A stretch of 64,000 bases of DNA. Source: Rhynchopus euleeides (lineage: Eukaryota; Euglenozoa; Diplonemea; Diplonemida; Diplonemidae). This document shows positions 53,191 to 63,590 of this stretch, piece after piece. The stretch spans positions 310,001 to 374,000 of the forward strand of contig OY723276.1 in the NCBI GenBank assembly GCA_963210315.1, read 5' to 3'. Made by a program: the position numbers and the translations under genes. Numbering within the stretch: the first letter of the stretch is position 1; each line of letters begins with the position of its first letter. The notes beneath the pieces were generated by a model that had not been told where the DNA came from, did no database searches, and worked only from the letters and a program-made list of their open reading frames with translations.

Positions 53191-55024
53191 ACCTGGCGGT
53201 GACGGGGGTGAGCAAGGCTGACGATTGCCATCTTATCAAAGACGCGCCTCCTTGTATCTCCACGGGTTCTCCCCGTGTGTCGGGCGGAAAGCTATCCAAC
53301 CCCTTGTCAACACGACCCGTAGGCTGGTCGGAACTGACGAAGAGCCACCCCTTTTTCCAGTGGTGCGACAAAGATGTGCATTGTGAGGGACAGTCTACAC
53401 CCCCCCTCCTTGACAGGTGGCAAGGCCCCCATCGGGATGTCGTTTGTTGCTCCAAGACTGTGTGACAACAGAACCTGATCCGGCAAGCCTGCTGTGGGGC
53501 CCGCCTTTCTACCCAAAGCGCACCACCCTTTGGAAAATACACGACAGCCCGCTTTGGGCGATGAATGGTGGTGTGTGATGCGCGTCGAGCACAGAACGCC
53601 TCCACAAGCAGACCCTGCCGTCCCCTTTGCGAGATCACTGGCAAGCCCCCTTCAGACCTCTACCGGGTGTCGTTCTTCGTTCTTCGTTCTTCTACGACCG
53701 TTCCGTTCCCAAAGGGGCACGCCAAGGCGCAGGATGGGTGGGGGTGGGGGTGGGGTGCCAGAGGGTGGGTATCTCTTTTGGCTCTGCGAGTCACACCCGT
53801 CCCGCTGACCAGACACAGCCACATCCAGACACATCATCCCTTTTTGAGAAAGCTGGGGAGGGGTGGGGTAGGGGGGGGGGGGGGGGGTCAGGGGAGGCAG
53901 GGTGTGGTGAATACAGGATGCTGGCGAACCCTCGTGCTGGAGAGAAATGAAAGAAATTCTGAGAGCCGTAGCCACACACACACACACACACTGTTCCTTG
54001 CACCGTCCATACCACCCCACACCTCTAGGACGACCCGCTGCGGGGCGGGGGGAGTAGTAGGATAGGAGGAGGGGGCGGGGGTGGAGGTGATAGGTAAGAA
54101 AATCTGTTTGTTTTTTGAAAAAAAAAGGGAGGGGGGGAGCGCTCCAATTCAAAAAGAGTTAACGAGAAATCAGCTATGCATGGCAGGGGGGGGTGGGGGT
54201 GGGGGGGTGGGTGAGTGGAGGTGGAGCGGAGATGCATCTTTTGAATAAGATCAGGCGCTGTGCTGTCCGCCTAACCCGGGGGGGGGGGTGGGGTGGGGTG
54301 GGGGCATTGAAATCGAAGTAGAAAGGAAACACAAGGATGGTTTCCCTTCACTCGTTATGCAGGTTGTGTCCGGGATCAAACCCGGGGGTGGGGGGTAACT
54401 CTGTGCGGCGCTAATCTGAAGAGAGGAGAAGGAACTGAAGGGGGTGCCGGTGGGTGGTCGGGAGAACTGTTGGTGCTACCCTCGAGGAGGGGGGAGGGCT
54501 GGGGCAAAAAGGATTGCCGGGATTATTGTGCTCTGTTTGTGCAACCTTTCTGGTCACCTGCACGCTGGGGCGCGGAGTGGAGGTGAACAAAACATTGCTC
54601 CCACTGCAACCTTTTTCGATCTGAACGCTTTCCGTGAGCACGGTGCGTTTGTCACAAAAAAGGACTTGCATGGTGCCGCATTCTCACATACACAGACATC
54701 TCTTCTGATCACAGCTCTCGATTAATACGCCACCGCAGCAGCAGCATGCCACGAAAGGAGGCATGCGTGCCCAAAAAAATACACCAAATCATTCACCATC
54801 GAGAAAAAATCTGCACGCCTGTGGAGCGTATAGGCGTGATCTGCCCGGCGGGCCGGCGCAGCTGCACCAGCGAAGATCCCCTTTAGAGTCAGGGTGGGGA
54901 AAGGGGTCGCCTGGAAGGAACGATGGAGGGGGGTCACGACAACAGATAACAAACAGAGATGCAATCATATATGGGAAATGGGTTTGTCCGGGAGGCGGAG
55001 AAAGGGAAAGGGTGGCGGTTGTGT
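53191..55024. other. Non-coding region with R150 copy 3
   Basis: No gene recognised. Contains poly-G tracts (53871-53887, 54186-54207, 54280-54300), a CA run (about 53973-53991), a GATCAAACC word near 54377 that resembles a pol III B-box but lacks a partner A-box, and R150 copy 3 (54512-54662). Confidence 0.55.
54512..54662 (+). repeat. Dispersed repeat R150, copy 3
   Basis: Full-length match to 36118-36275, including CCACTGCAACCTTTTTCG, which copy 2 lacks in part. Ends in CGTTTGTCACAAAAAAGGA. Confidence 0.85.
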
Positions 55025-55130
55025 GCACGGTGGGATCTTGTAAATTTTACATGTATAACTACAAGTATATACATGTATTATACATGTATAATACTTGCAT
55101 GTCAACTATTATACATGTATAATACATGTA

Positions 55131-55932
55131 CCGTAAACGGAAAAAGGGTGGACCGTAAAAATGTTCCAAGTTCCCAAAAAAAGGCCAAACGTTCCATCTT
55201 TTTTACGGTCCACCATTTATTGGGACTGAATATGGAAAAGACAATGCGTTTTTCGCCCGCGGGCTGGTGGGTTGCGGGGCGCGGACTGCGGCCTCCACGC
55301 CGCAGACACCCACACGTAGGCCTCCCGACCTCCCAGCTTTGGACCCTCCCTCCACCACCGCAACCAACACCAGCAAGAGAAGCAAGTCCTCCCTGCGTGT
55401 GGAAAAGGCACGATCTCACCTCGAGACTCACCCACCACCACACCTCGAGAAGTGTAGTACCATGCAAGGAGCATTCCGGTAGAAGTAAAAGTAGAACCTG
55501 CTGCACGAGCCCACAAAAGCAGCCACAGTACGGCAGGGCGCGCAGACAGAAGCTGAGACCACCGGGCTCCCTCCAGATGTAAATTCGTGAATCAGTGCCC
55601 GAAAAATTCAGGGAAATCGTACTCCTTTAGTGTAGTACACCCTGCAGTAACTGTGGGAGAACAGTTCCCGGACGATGGTGAGTGCACACTCTGTGCTGAG
55701 GCCCTGTGGTGTTAATCCTGCAGCTTCAGCCGTACGATTTCCTTGGTTCCTTCGCGACTTCGTCGCGAAGGAACTCGTAAAAAAAACCGCCAAGTCCACG
55801 ATCCCAACCGTAAAATAGGTGGACCGTAAAAATGTTCCAAGTTCCGGAAAAATCCCATTTGTTCCATCTTTTTTACGGTCCACCTATAGTACGGTTCACC
55901 TTTATTACGGTCCACAATATTTCCGTTTACGG
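55131..55932. mobile_element. E2 non-autonomous transposon, copy b (empty)
   Basis: 802 bp with TA-flanked CCGTAAACGG ends. It is the uninterrupted counterpart of E2a: at the equivalent point it reads ATATGGAAAAGACAATGCG with no insertion. A short deletion in the core explains the smaller size. Confidence 0.9.
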
Positions 55933-55987
55933 TATATGCCTGAAATATACATGTAAAATACATGTATATCAAGTAAAAATACAAGTA

Positions 55988-56316
55988 CCGTATACGTAAA
56001 TATTTTGGAACGTAAATATTATGGAACGTAAATATTTTGGAACGCTGGTGGGTTGGCGTTCCAGATTTTTTTCGTTCCATAATATTTACAGGGCTTTCTG
56101 CGACTCGGGGACTTGGACCAGGTGATCGGACGGCATACAGAGTCCCTGACGGGACCTACTCGTGCACTTTTCGCGCGATTCCTGACGCAAGCCGTCCTCA
56201 CCACCGAGTCCCCAACTGGCCCTGTAAATATTATGGAACGTAAATATTATGGAACGGACCGGCCAAAAATGGGCCCGTTCCATAATATTTACGTTCCATA
56301 ATATTTACGTATACGG
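55988..56316 (+). mobile_element. E1 MITE, copy c
   Basis: 329 bp, TA-flanked CCGTATACG ends, core nearly identical to the other E1 copies. Confidence 0.9.
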
Positions 56317-56525
56317 TATAATACTTGCATGTCAACTATTATACTTGTATTTTTACTTGATATACATGTATTTTACATGTATATTTCAGGCATTTACATG
56401 TATTTTACATGTATAATACTTGTCATGCAAGTATTATACATGTAAAATACTTGCATGACAAGTAAAATACATGTATAATACTTGCATGACAAGTAAAATA
56501 CTTGCATGCAAGTAAAATACATGTA

Positions 56526-57334
56526 CCGTAAACGGAAATATTGTGGACCGTAATAAAGGTGAACCGTACTATAGGTGGACCGTAAAAAAGATGGAACAAA
56601 TGGGATTTTTCCGGAACTTGGAACATTTTTACGGTCCACCTATTTTACGGTTGGGATAGTGGACTTGGCGGTTTTTTTACGAGTTCCTTCGTGACGAAGT
56701 CGCGAAGGAACCAAGGAAATCGTACGACTGAAGCTGCAGGATTAACACCACAGAGCCTCAGCACAGAGTGTGCGCTCACCATCGTCCGGGAACTGTTCTC
56801 CCACAGTTACTGCAGGGTGTACTACACTAAAGGAGTACGATTTCCCTGAATTTTCCGGGCACTGATTCACGAATTTACATCTGGAGGGAGCCCGGTGGTC
56901 TCAGCTTCTGTCTGCGCGCCCTGCCGTACTGTGGCTGCTTTTGTGGGCTCGTGCATCAGGTTCTACTTTTACTTCTACCGGAACGCTCCTTGCATGGTAC
57001 TACACTTCTCGAGGTGTGGTGGTGGGTGAGTCTCGAGGTGAGTGGTGGTGATCGTGCCCTTTCCACACGCAGGGAGGACTTGCTTCTCTTGCTGGTGTTG
57101 GTTGCGGTGGTGGAGGGAGGGTCCAAAGCTGGGAGGTCGGGAGGCCTACGTGCGGGAGTCTGCGGCGTGGAGGCCGCAGTCCGCGCCCCGCAACCCACCA
57201 GCCCGCGGGCGAAAATCGCATTGTCTTTTCCATATGCAGTCCCAATAAATAGTGGACCGTAAAAAAGATGGAACGTTTGGCCTTTTTTTGGGAACTTGGA
57301 ACATTTTTACGGTCCACCCTTTTTCCGTTTACGG
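56526..57334. mobile_element. E2 non-autonomous transposon, copy c (inverted, empty)
   Basis: 809 bp, inverted relative to E2a and E2b. It reads CGCATTGTCTTTTCCATATG across the point where E2a carries the retroelement, so it serves as an empty-site control. Ends are TA-flanked CCGTAAACGG. Confidence 0.9.
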
Positions 57335-57386
57335 TATTTTACTTGCATGCAAGTATTTTACTTGTCATGCAAGTATTTTACATGTA

Positions 57387-57731
57387 CCGTATACGTAAAT
57401 ATTTTGGAACGTAAATATTATGGAACGTAAATATTATGGAACGTAAATATTTTGGAACGCTGGTGGGTTGGCGTTCCAGATTTTTTTCGTTCCATAATAT
57501 TTACAGGGCTTTCTGCGACTCGGGGACTTGGACCAGGTGATCGGACGGCATACAGAGTCCCTGACGGGACCTACTCGTGCACTTTTCGCGCGATTCCTGA
57601 CGCAAGCCGTCCTCACCACCGAGTCCCCAACTGGCCCTGTAAATATTATGGAACGTAAATATTATGGAACGGACCGGCCAAAAATGGGCCCGTTCCATAA
57701 TATTTACGTTCCATAATATTTACGTATACGG
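57387..57731 (+). mobile_element. E1 MITE, copy d
   Basis: 345 bp, almost identical to copy a including the extra CGTAAATATT unit in the left inverted repeat. TA on both sides. Confidence 0.9.
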
Positions 57732-58007
57732 TATAATACTTGCATGACAAGTATTATACATGTAAAATACATGTAAATGCCTGAAATATACATGTAAAAT
57801 ACATGTATATCAAGTAAAAATACAAGTATAATAGTTGACATGCAAGTATTATACTTGTATTTTTACTTGATATACATGTATTTTACATGTATATTTCAGG
57901 CATATACATGTATTATACATGTATAATAGTTGACATGCAAGTATTATACATGTATAATACATGTATTATACTTGTAGTTATACATGTAAAATTTACAAGA
58001 TCCCACC

Positions 58008-58010
<3 letters not shown>

Positions 58011-58038
<28 letters not shown>

Positions 58039-59283
58039 GGGGGGGACAACCAGGATCTTGTGTGCGTTGGGATTGCATGTGTGTGCATGTGTGTGGCATG
58101 CACACACGGGGCGGGAGGGGGGTAGTGAAGCAGTAACAATGCAACCCACAGAGAGTCGACCTCCCTTCATTCGTGATGCAGGATGTGTCCGAGATCTGGT
58201 GCGATGCTCGGCCAGTGCCGTGTCTCTGGAGCAAAGGGGGGTCGCCCTGAGGGGGTCGCTGCGCCTGTTTGCGGCAGCAGGCTCTCTCAGAGAAAACATA
58301 GCTGCTGGGCACAAGGGCGTGACTTTGGCATACGAAACAGTACTGTGCGCCAAATCCGGGCAAAACAAAAAGGCAACTCCGCAGCCTGATGAGGAGGTTG
58401 CGGTTGTTGCCCAAATCGCTGCCTACTTTCTTTTTTTGGCACTGAGTATTTTGGCTGTTTCGTGCCGTGCGACACTCCCAAACACCCGAATGGGATTGGA
58501 GTTTCGCATCGGCATCAAACAGAAGCTTGCGTAATACTGCAAGGTGCAGAATGCACAATGTACACCCCTCCCTCGGACAATCTGGATATGGTGTCAGACC
58601 TGTAAAGTTGGTTGACGCAGAAGGGCGCTTAGGGGACAGCCGATCCGACAAGCGGGGAAAAACCCCACCGGGCGTATTTTTTTTTGCTATTGCTTTGTTT
58701 GCAATATTTTTTTTTCTCTCCGGCACACCAATGCCGGTTGCGGCCACCACCACCCGCCGCTTCCAGGCAGTGCCCGAGGCTGCTTCGCATTTCTTTGTGA
58801 CCCCCCCCCCCCTTTTGCCCATGCTGGTGGAAAGTGCAGCGTCCGCCCCCCTCCCCTCCCCCCCCTCCCTGTTCACCCTGCCACGGCACTTACCAGGGTG
58901 GGGTGGGTTGGGATGGGGCGGGCTGTAAGCTTTCACACCCGCAGCAGGTTCGTTCCTTCTTGTTGTGTGCGGTTGTTGTTGTTGGCGGTGTTGTAGTTTT
59001 TGGTATCACTTTCTTTCCTTTGTTCTCTTCTGGCGTCTGTTATGTCTGTGTGTTCGCATTTTTTTTTGTTTGGGGCAGGGCGGGGGGCGAGGGTGAGGGC
59101 GAGTGTGCAACTGACTTCCCGCAGCAAAGAGTCCGGATTTTGTCTGCGCAGGAGCGGCAGTGTGTATAACCCCAAAGGGAGTCCTGCTGTGACTAGATGG
59201 TTCTGTGTCACCGCCTCGCTACCGAGTTTGGACCGGACACACCGCCCGCTCCCACTTGAACACCCCCCCCCCTGCTGCGACAA
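58011..59283. other. Non-coding region between E3b and E4
   Basis: Begins with a TG run and about 24 G residues (58022-58045). Includes RB copy 3 (58335-58450) and T-rich stretches (58677-58712). Short frames without domains; no gene recognised. Confidence 0.5.
58335..58450 (+). repeat. Dispersed repeat RB, copy 3
   Basis: The fullest RB copy: GTGCGCCAAATCCGGGCAAA, CTCCGCAGCCTGATGAGGAG, then CCCAAATCGCTGCCTACTTT and GGCACTGAGT. It matches copy 2 in the first half and copy 1 at both blocks. Confidence 0.65.
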
Positions 59284-59433
59284 CACGGCGCTGAAGTAAC
59301 CACTGTTACAAGTGGCACTTGTAAAATTACATGTGCCACTTGTAAATTTTACAAGTGGTACATGTAAAATTACATGTGCCACTTGTAAAATTACATGTAA
59401 ATGACATGTGCCACTTGTTATTTACGAGCTTTC
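59284..59433. repeat. E4 left terminal repeat and hexamer array
   Basis: 16-bp terminus, then at least six ACAAGT/ACATGT/ACTTGT words in alternating orientation, several joined as ACAAGTGGCACTTGT or ACATGTGCCACTTGT. Likely transposase-binding sites. Confidence 0.85.
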
Positions 59434-59537
59434 CTGAACACTGGCGAGCCGTGTTGTTCCATTTGTTTATCCCCCGCGACCCCAGCCCTGCTGCACACAC
59501 ACACCCTCACTTACAAAAGGACCTTTGCACCTCCAAC

Positions 59538-60500
59538 ATGAGCAAGAGAACGGCAACCACAACACCGACGCGCAACAGCAAGCGGACGAAGAGCGGGGAT
59601 CTGGGGAAGGATGATGAGCGGCATGAAAGCCAGCTGCAGCAGCTTGTGGAGGACTTTGTGGCCGTGTACACCACCAGGAAAGGGGGGGAGGTGTTTAAAC
59701 ACTCGGTGCTGAAGGAGATGCTGCAGAAGGTGCTGGTGACCACCATCCCCCCCAAGAGTGGAGTGATAACAAAGGTGCTGAAACGCAAATACGATGCACT
59801 GGCCTCATACAAGTCGCTGAAGGATGCATCCGGCGACCTGTACACGGTTCGGATCGACGGAAACCATGATATGGCCATCCACGGCATCGCGCTGAAGCCC
59901 TTCCCCACGCCAACGCAGAAGAAGTCGGAGGGTTTTGCGCGCCTCAAGCTGGTGGTGGAGGACCTGGACCATATGGATATGGTCAAGATGTACAAGGCAT
60001 CGGCACAAGCCTCCACATCCGAGACGCGTCCGAAGAATAAGGCAGTGGCGGCGGTGGCGGCGATGCAGCACGTCGTTGTGGGCGTGCACGACCAGGAGAC
60101 CGGGCGCTACTATAGCGTCATCGTCGAGAATGGCTTCACCAAGCTGGTGACGGCGACGCTGGAAGGGGTGCAGGTCGCCTACACCTTCTACAGGGACCGT
60201 CCTTCGGACCAGTGTGAGCCAGGTGAATACAGCGGCTCGCTCGTTGTGCCGCCTCCGCATTTTGTGGATTCAAGCAGAAATCTGCAGGTCACGGTGCTGA
60301 GTGGGCTGACACGGATTGACGTGCCGATCACACCCCCTCCGACAAAGCAGGCCGCAACGACGGTCATCCAGACCAGCTGGTCCGCAATCATGCCCCAGAA
60401 CCTCGAAGCCACCCCGAAGCCTGAGCCGGCCTCTGAGGACTCTGAGGACACCCCCAACGAAGACGCCCCTGTGTCTTTCCTGTCGGATCTCTCGGGATAG
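59538..60500 (+). CDS. E4 protein 1, unknown function (320 residues)
   Basis: No family recognised. The ATG at 59538 is the first after the left terminal array; the frame is open further upstream only by reading through the array. N-terminus is basic with two Lys/Arg clusters (SKRTATTTPTRNSKRTK), a likely nuclear signal. Residues 30-120 are mixed helix/strand (LVEDFVAVYTTRKGGEVFKH, VITKVLKRKYDALASYKSL), compatible with a small DNA-binding fold. The middle contains strand-rich sequence (VVVGVHDQETGRYYSVIVEN). The C-terminus is acidic (EPASEDSEDTPNEDAP). It could be an accessory DNA-binding or target-selection protein of the transposon, by analogy with two-gene elements. Protein 2 starts 207 nt downstream on the same strand. 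Confidence 0.7.
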   Translation: MSKRTATTTPTRNSKRTKSGDLGKDDERHESQLQQLVEDFVAVYTTRKGGEVFKHSVLKEMLQKVLVTTIPPKSGVITKVLKRKYDALASYKSLKDASGDLYTVRIDGNHDMAIHGIALKPFPTPTQKKSEGFARLKLVVEDLDHMDMVKMYKASAQASTSETRPKNKAVAAVAAMQHVVVGVHDQETGRYYSVIVENGFTKLVTATLEGVQVAYTFYRDRPSDQCEPGEYSGSLVVPPPHFVDSSRNLQVTVLSGLTRIDVPITPPPTKQAATTVIQTSWSAIMPQNLEATPKPEPASEDSEDTPNEDAPVSFLSDLSG

Positions 60501-60707
60501 CGGCGTCTCGGCCACAACAGCAACACGTCTGCGCAAACATCAAAAAGACGTAACACATTGGGCAGACACACCCCCCCCTCCCCCAACCCCCGAAACCCCT
60601 GACCCTGCGACACGCTTTTGTACCCACTATCAAGTTGCTTGCTGAGTTGCCATTCATATGATCCACACGCACTTCGACTTGCAACAGGAACACACACAAC
60701 CCTTCCC

Positions 60708-62636
60708 ATGACGAGCCCACGACAGCTTCACGCTGGGACAGTGAGGCATATCGGTGAAATCATTCGACAACACAGGGCAGAGTTGGGCATGTCTCTGCGC
60801 GACTGTGAACGGCTGGGCTCACTCGTTCGCAGAGAGACAGGGATCTCGATGGGGCTTTCATACCCCCTCCTCGTAAAGCATGAAGCTCCCCTCCGGCTGA
60901 TGACGCCCTCTCTGCTAGGGAACATGCGGGGGTGCCTCGAGTTTCTGCTGAGGGCTTTCCCCATCCGCTCGGGTCGCCCCCCACCAACAGTCATGGTCAC
61001 GGGTGATGGCTACACACCCGGTAGCCTTCAAGGAAAGAGCAGGCAGCGACTGGCAATCGCATTGACGGACGGGATCACCGCGTCCCGCTTTCTGACAGTG
61101 TGTGACCGCCACAAGCCCCTGTTCTACGAATGGTGGATGCTCCATGCCTTGGGGCAGATTGTGGCAGTTCAGAAGGGGATCTTTATGAAGGGGCCTTGCT
61201 CCTTTTCCATCACCCAGTTCCGGCTTGGGGGTGACCACTTAGAGTTGTGGTCACTCTTCAAAGGTGTAGGTGGGACAGGGCATCGTTCTGCCTTCTGCCT
61301 TACAGGAATCGACGAGCGTTTGGAGTACCTGCATGACTGCCACCGCTGTAGTATCCAAGAGATGGATGCCGCAGGATTCACTTGTAGCATCGCTTCAAAA
61401 TTCTCGAATCCTGTCTACACCGTGACGCCCCCCCTTCACGACACGAAAGGTGTTATGCGCCTCATTCTACGTACGCTGCCGGGATCAAAAGTGGTGGAGG
61501 AAACCATCCTTGGAAAAGTGGGCAAAAATTTCACTGGGAAGCACGCAAGAGAGATACTCGCTGCTTTGAAGGCCATCACCGTGGGGAATCAGCGGACATT
61601 GTGCTGCGCAATGCAATCGCTGATCTTCTTCCGCTACCAAGACATACCAGTGCGATACTTCTCAACAGGTTCCTGCCGCAAAGAGTTTCTATTCGCTGTG
61701 ATCAGCTATCATGTGCTGATTTTCTTGTTGGAGTGGGCAAATCCCGGGATCACTCGCTCGGCATATGCTCATTCTCTCGAACACTGGTTTGATGAGCAGG
61801 ATGCGCACAGGGTCACCGTCTCCGACGAGCTCTTCGAACAGGGCAACGGTGAGCGCAAGAGGTGGACACGTGGGGGATCCCCGCAGACGATGGAGCGTGA
61901 TCTGCAGATCTATGAACTGAAACAGAAACACTTGACGGATGAAAATACCGTGCGCAAAGTGCCTCCACTGACTCCTACCATCGGCGAGCGGCCCCAAATA
62001 TTATCTTACGATTCCATGCGCCTGTGCAGGTGTGTGATCACTCACAATGATACGTGGCTCAAGGCTGCTCGTCAATTGGTGGTCCGCTTGGACAAACTTG
62101 GCCTCGGGTCACATGTGCGCCGCAGAGATGGTCACGGACAAACATTTCAGGCAGAACCCGGCAACAACGGCGATGTTTTCCTGGTTTGCATCTGTGACGA
62201 AGAACCCTGGGAGGTGACGGAGGTGACGCCCCCTGCACAAGGAACCACCGACGGGGAGGAGGCTGGTGATGACGGAAACCTTGCGAGTGACGGCAATAGC
62301 GGCGAGGCTGGTGATGATGATGATGATGATGATGATGGCGACGAGACATCCGCCACAGAAGAGTACAGCTGCGTTGTTTGCCCTGAAAAGAGCTTCGCGC
62401 GGGTTTACGGACTCTACGCCCACTACGACGGACAGCACCGGCCGAGGGCGCAGTGTGAATGTCGAGTGGCTTGCCCCTTGTGTGAGAAAACGGTGTTCAG
62501 AAGTGGACTTAGCCAACACGCCCTCTACGTCCACCAGGATGAGCTGGACATCACGACCTGCCCTGTGTGTCTGCAGGAGTTTGCTTCACAAGAACTGAGG
62601 GATAGGCACATGTCGGACGAACACCCTGCAGTCTGA
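60708..62636 (+). CDS. E4 protein 2, candidate DDE transposase with three C2H2 zinc fingers
   Basis: 642 residues from the ATG at 60708, which lies 18 nt after a TTGCAACAG acceptor-like site. Two acidic positions sit in motifs typical of RNase H-fold transposases: VMVTGDGYTPGS (D100) at a strand end and FRLGGDHLELWSLFKG (D176), followed by a C-x2-C pair (C211, C214). A plausible third acid is in SAYAHSLEHWFDEQ (about E358). This assignment is inference. An acidic linker with eight Asp in a row (about 536-543) precedes three C2H2 fingers at residues 554-577, 589-609 and 618-639, all with complete Cys/His sets. Function would be excision and insertion of E4, with the fingers binding DNA. No database family is recognised by eye; it may be a new superfamily or a diverged known one. 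Confidence 0.65.
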   Translation: MTSPRQLHAGTVRHIGEIIRQHRAELGMSLRDCERLGSLVRRETGISMGLSYPLLVKHEAPLRLMTPSLLGNMRGCLEFLLRAFPIRSGRPPPTVMVTGDGYTPGSLQGKSRQRLAIALTDGITASRFLTVCDRHKPLFYEWWMLHALGQIVAVQKGIFMKGPCSFSITQFRLGGDHLELWSLFKGVGGTGHRSAFCLTGIDERLEYLHDCHRCSIQEMDAAGFTCSIASKFSNPVYTVTPPLHDTKGVMRLILRTLPGSKVVEETILGKVGKNFTGKHAREILAALKAITVGNQRTLCCAMQSLIFFRYQDIPVRYFSTGSCRKEFLFAVISYHVLIFLLEWANPGITRSAYAHSLEHWFDEQDAHRVTVSDELFEQGNGERKRWTRGGSPQTMERDLQIYELKQKHLTDENTVRKVPPLTPTIGERPQILSYDSMRLCRCVITHNDTWLKAARQLVVRLDKLGLGSHVRRRDGHGQTFQAEPGNNGDVFLVCICDEEPWEVTEVTPPAQGTTDGEEAGDDGNLASDGNSGEAGDDDDDDDDGDETSATEEYSCVVCPEKSFARVYGLYAHYDGQHRPRAQCECRVACPLCEKTVFRSGLSQHALYVHQDELDITTCPVCLQEFASQELRDRHMSDEHPAV

Positions 62637-62805
62637 AAAAATGAGACTCGTCGTCGGCACAAAATACAATCACCTCCTCGATCCGATCTCGACAGCTGTT
62701 GCATTGCACTCCCACCGTTTGCTGGTCATTTCTCCCCCCTCCTTGCCACTCCGCTTGCCAAAAAACCCCCCATCACAGTGTAGAGTATGAAGGAAACCGC
62801 GGAGA

Positions 62806-62983
62806 TGACAAGTGGCACATGTCATTTACATGTAAAATTACAAGTACCACTTGTAAAAGTTACAAGTGGCACTTGTAATTTTACAAGTGGTACTTGTAAT
62901 TTTACAAGTGGCACTTGTAACCACTTTTCACTTGTAATTTTACATGTAAAACCACTTGTCATGTCATTTACTTCAGCGCCGTG
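62806..62983. repeat. E4 right terminal repeat and hexamer array
   Basis: Inverted counterpart of the left end: about eight ACAAGT/ACTTGT words, including TACAAGTGGCACTTGTA-type palindromes, then TTACTTCAGCGCCGTG. Only the outer 16 bp match the left end base for base; the arrays differ in order and number. Confidence 0.85.
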
Positions 62984-63044
62984 AAAGCAAGCTTTGTTGT
63001 TTGGGCAAAAAGAAAAAAAAACAAAACAAATTGCTGCCCAGCAC

Positions 63045-63135
63045 CGCTCACCCCACCCCCCCCCCCCCTCCCCACCCCACCCCCCCCCTCCCCACCCCCC
63101 CCCCCTCCCCACCCCACCCCACCCCACCCCCAGGC
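63045..63135. repeat. C-rich low-complexity tract
   Basis: Repeated CCCCACCCC and poly-C stretches over about 90 bp just outside E4. No coding content. Confidence 0.8.
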
Positions 63136-63140
63136 ATGTC

Positions 63141-63360
63141 GCTAAGCGTCGACCGTCGACCCAGTGATTTTGGGTTTCCCCCCCCATAAAAAAGCGTCGA
63201 CCCAGCGTCGACCCAGTGGAACTGGGTTGCCATTCAAGCCTGGACCAAGCGTCAACCCATTCCGGGTCGACGCTAACCTAGCGTTGACCCGGTTCCACTG
63301 GGTCGACGCTCACCAAGCGTCGACCAAGCGTCAACCCACTTTCACTGGGTCGACGTCGAA
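63141..63360. repeat. Clustered GCGTCGACCCAGTG palindromic words
   Basis: About eight copies of GCGT(C/T)(G/A)ACC(C/A)(A/G), many paired as inverted repeats: CCCAGTGGAACTGGG near 63208, CCATTCCGGGTCGACGCT near 63256, and GACCCGGTTCCACTGGGTCG near 63286. A further copy (GCGTCAACCCACC) lies near 63870. It resembles a decayed array of binding sites or hairpin units. Confidence 0.75.
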
Positions 63361-63377
63361 GAGAGTATGGTTTTGCA

Positions 63378-63438
63378 GGAACAGATGCTCACTACCGTGG
63401 CCTCCGGCGGCTGGGGGGCCCCGCCCCCCAGACCCCCC
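63378..63438 (+). repeat. HCR repeat, copy 2
   Basis: GAACAGATGCTCACTACCGT, then the conserved GGCCTCCGGCGGCTGGGGGG block and the GGGGGG...CCCCCC hairpin; one or two substitutions from copy 1. Confidence 0.9.
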
Positions 63439-63510
63439 TGTATAGCGTGTGCACACAGGTCAGGAATCCAACAGCTCCAGTAGCCTCAGGAGGACGCAGC
63501 CAACTCACAC

Positions 63511-63590
63511 AGAATCTGTACGCCCACAATGAACAGATGTTCACTACCGTGGCCTCCGGCGGCTGGGGGGCTCCGACCCCCAGACCCCCC
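63511..63590 (+). repeat. HCR repeat, copy 3
   Basis: Same as copy 1 from GAATCTGT and CAATGAACAGATGTTCAC through the G-rich hairpin to CAGACCCCCC; the loop base differs. Confidence 0.9.

Larger units (their letters stand above)
55025..58010. mobile_element. E3 composite element, copy b
   Basis: Same CACGGTGGGATCTTGTAAAT ends as 22332-28896. Order inside: hexamer array, E2b, array, E1c, array, E2c (inverted), array, E1d, array. Every E1/E2 junction falls at a TA within an ACATGTA, ACTTGTA or ACAAGTA word. TGTG flanks both sides but the right flank is a TG microsatellite, so a 4-bp target duplication is possible, not proven. No protein gene. Confidence 0.82.
59284..62983 (+). mobile_element. 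E4, two-gene DNA transposon with ACAAGT/ACATGT subterminal arrays
   Basis: 3.7-kb unit with perfect 16-bp terminal inverted repeats, CACGGCGCTGAAGTAA at 59284 and its reverse complement ending at 62983. Inside each terminus is an array of about 130-160 bp of ACAAGT, ACATGT and ACTTGT words, often as the palindrome ACAAGTGGCACTTGT. Two intact genes lie between the arrays in one orientation. I see no target-site duplication. CAC...GTG termini occur in CMC (CACTA-like) and Transib/RAG-like elements, but the encoded proteins do not let me assign a superfamily. Intact genes and perfect ends suggest recent activity. Confidence 0.85.

Noticed and set aside
54360-54390. Possible tRNA (GATCAAACC B-box-like word)
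   Set aside because: No A-box at the right distance and no acceptor or anticodon stem can be formed.
57913-58936. Minus-strand frames running through E3b and its right flank
   Set aside because: The predicted residues come from hexamer arrays, microsatellites and the RB repeat; there is no protein-like segment.
59355-59537. Upstream extension of E4 protein 1
   Set aside because: It would translate the terminal array (repeated VKLHV-type residues); the ATG at 59538 is better placed.
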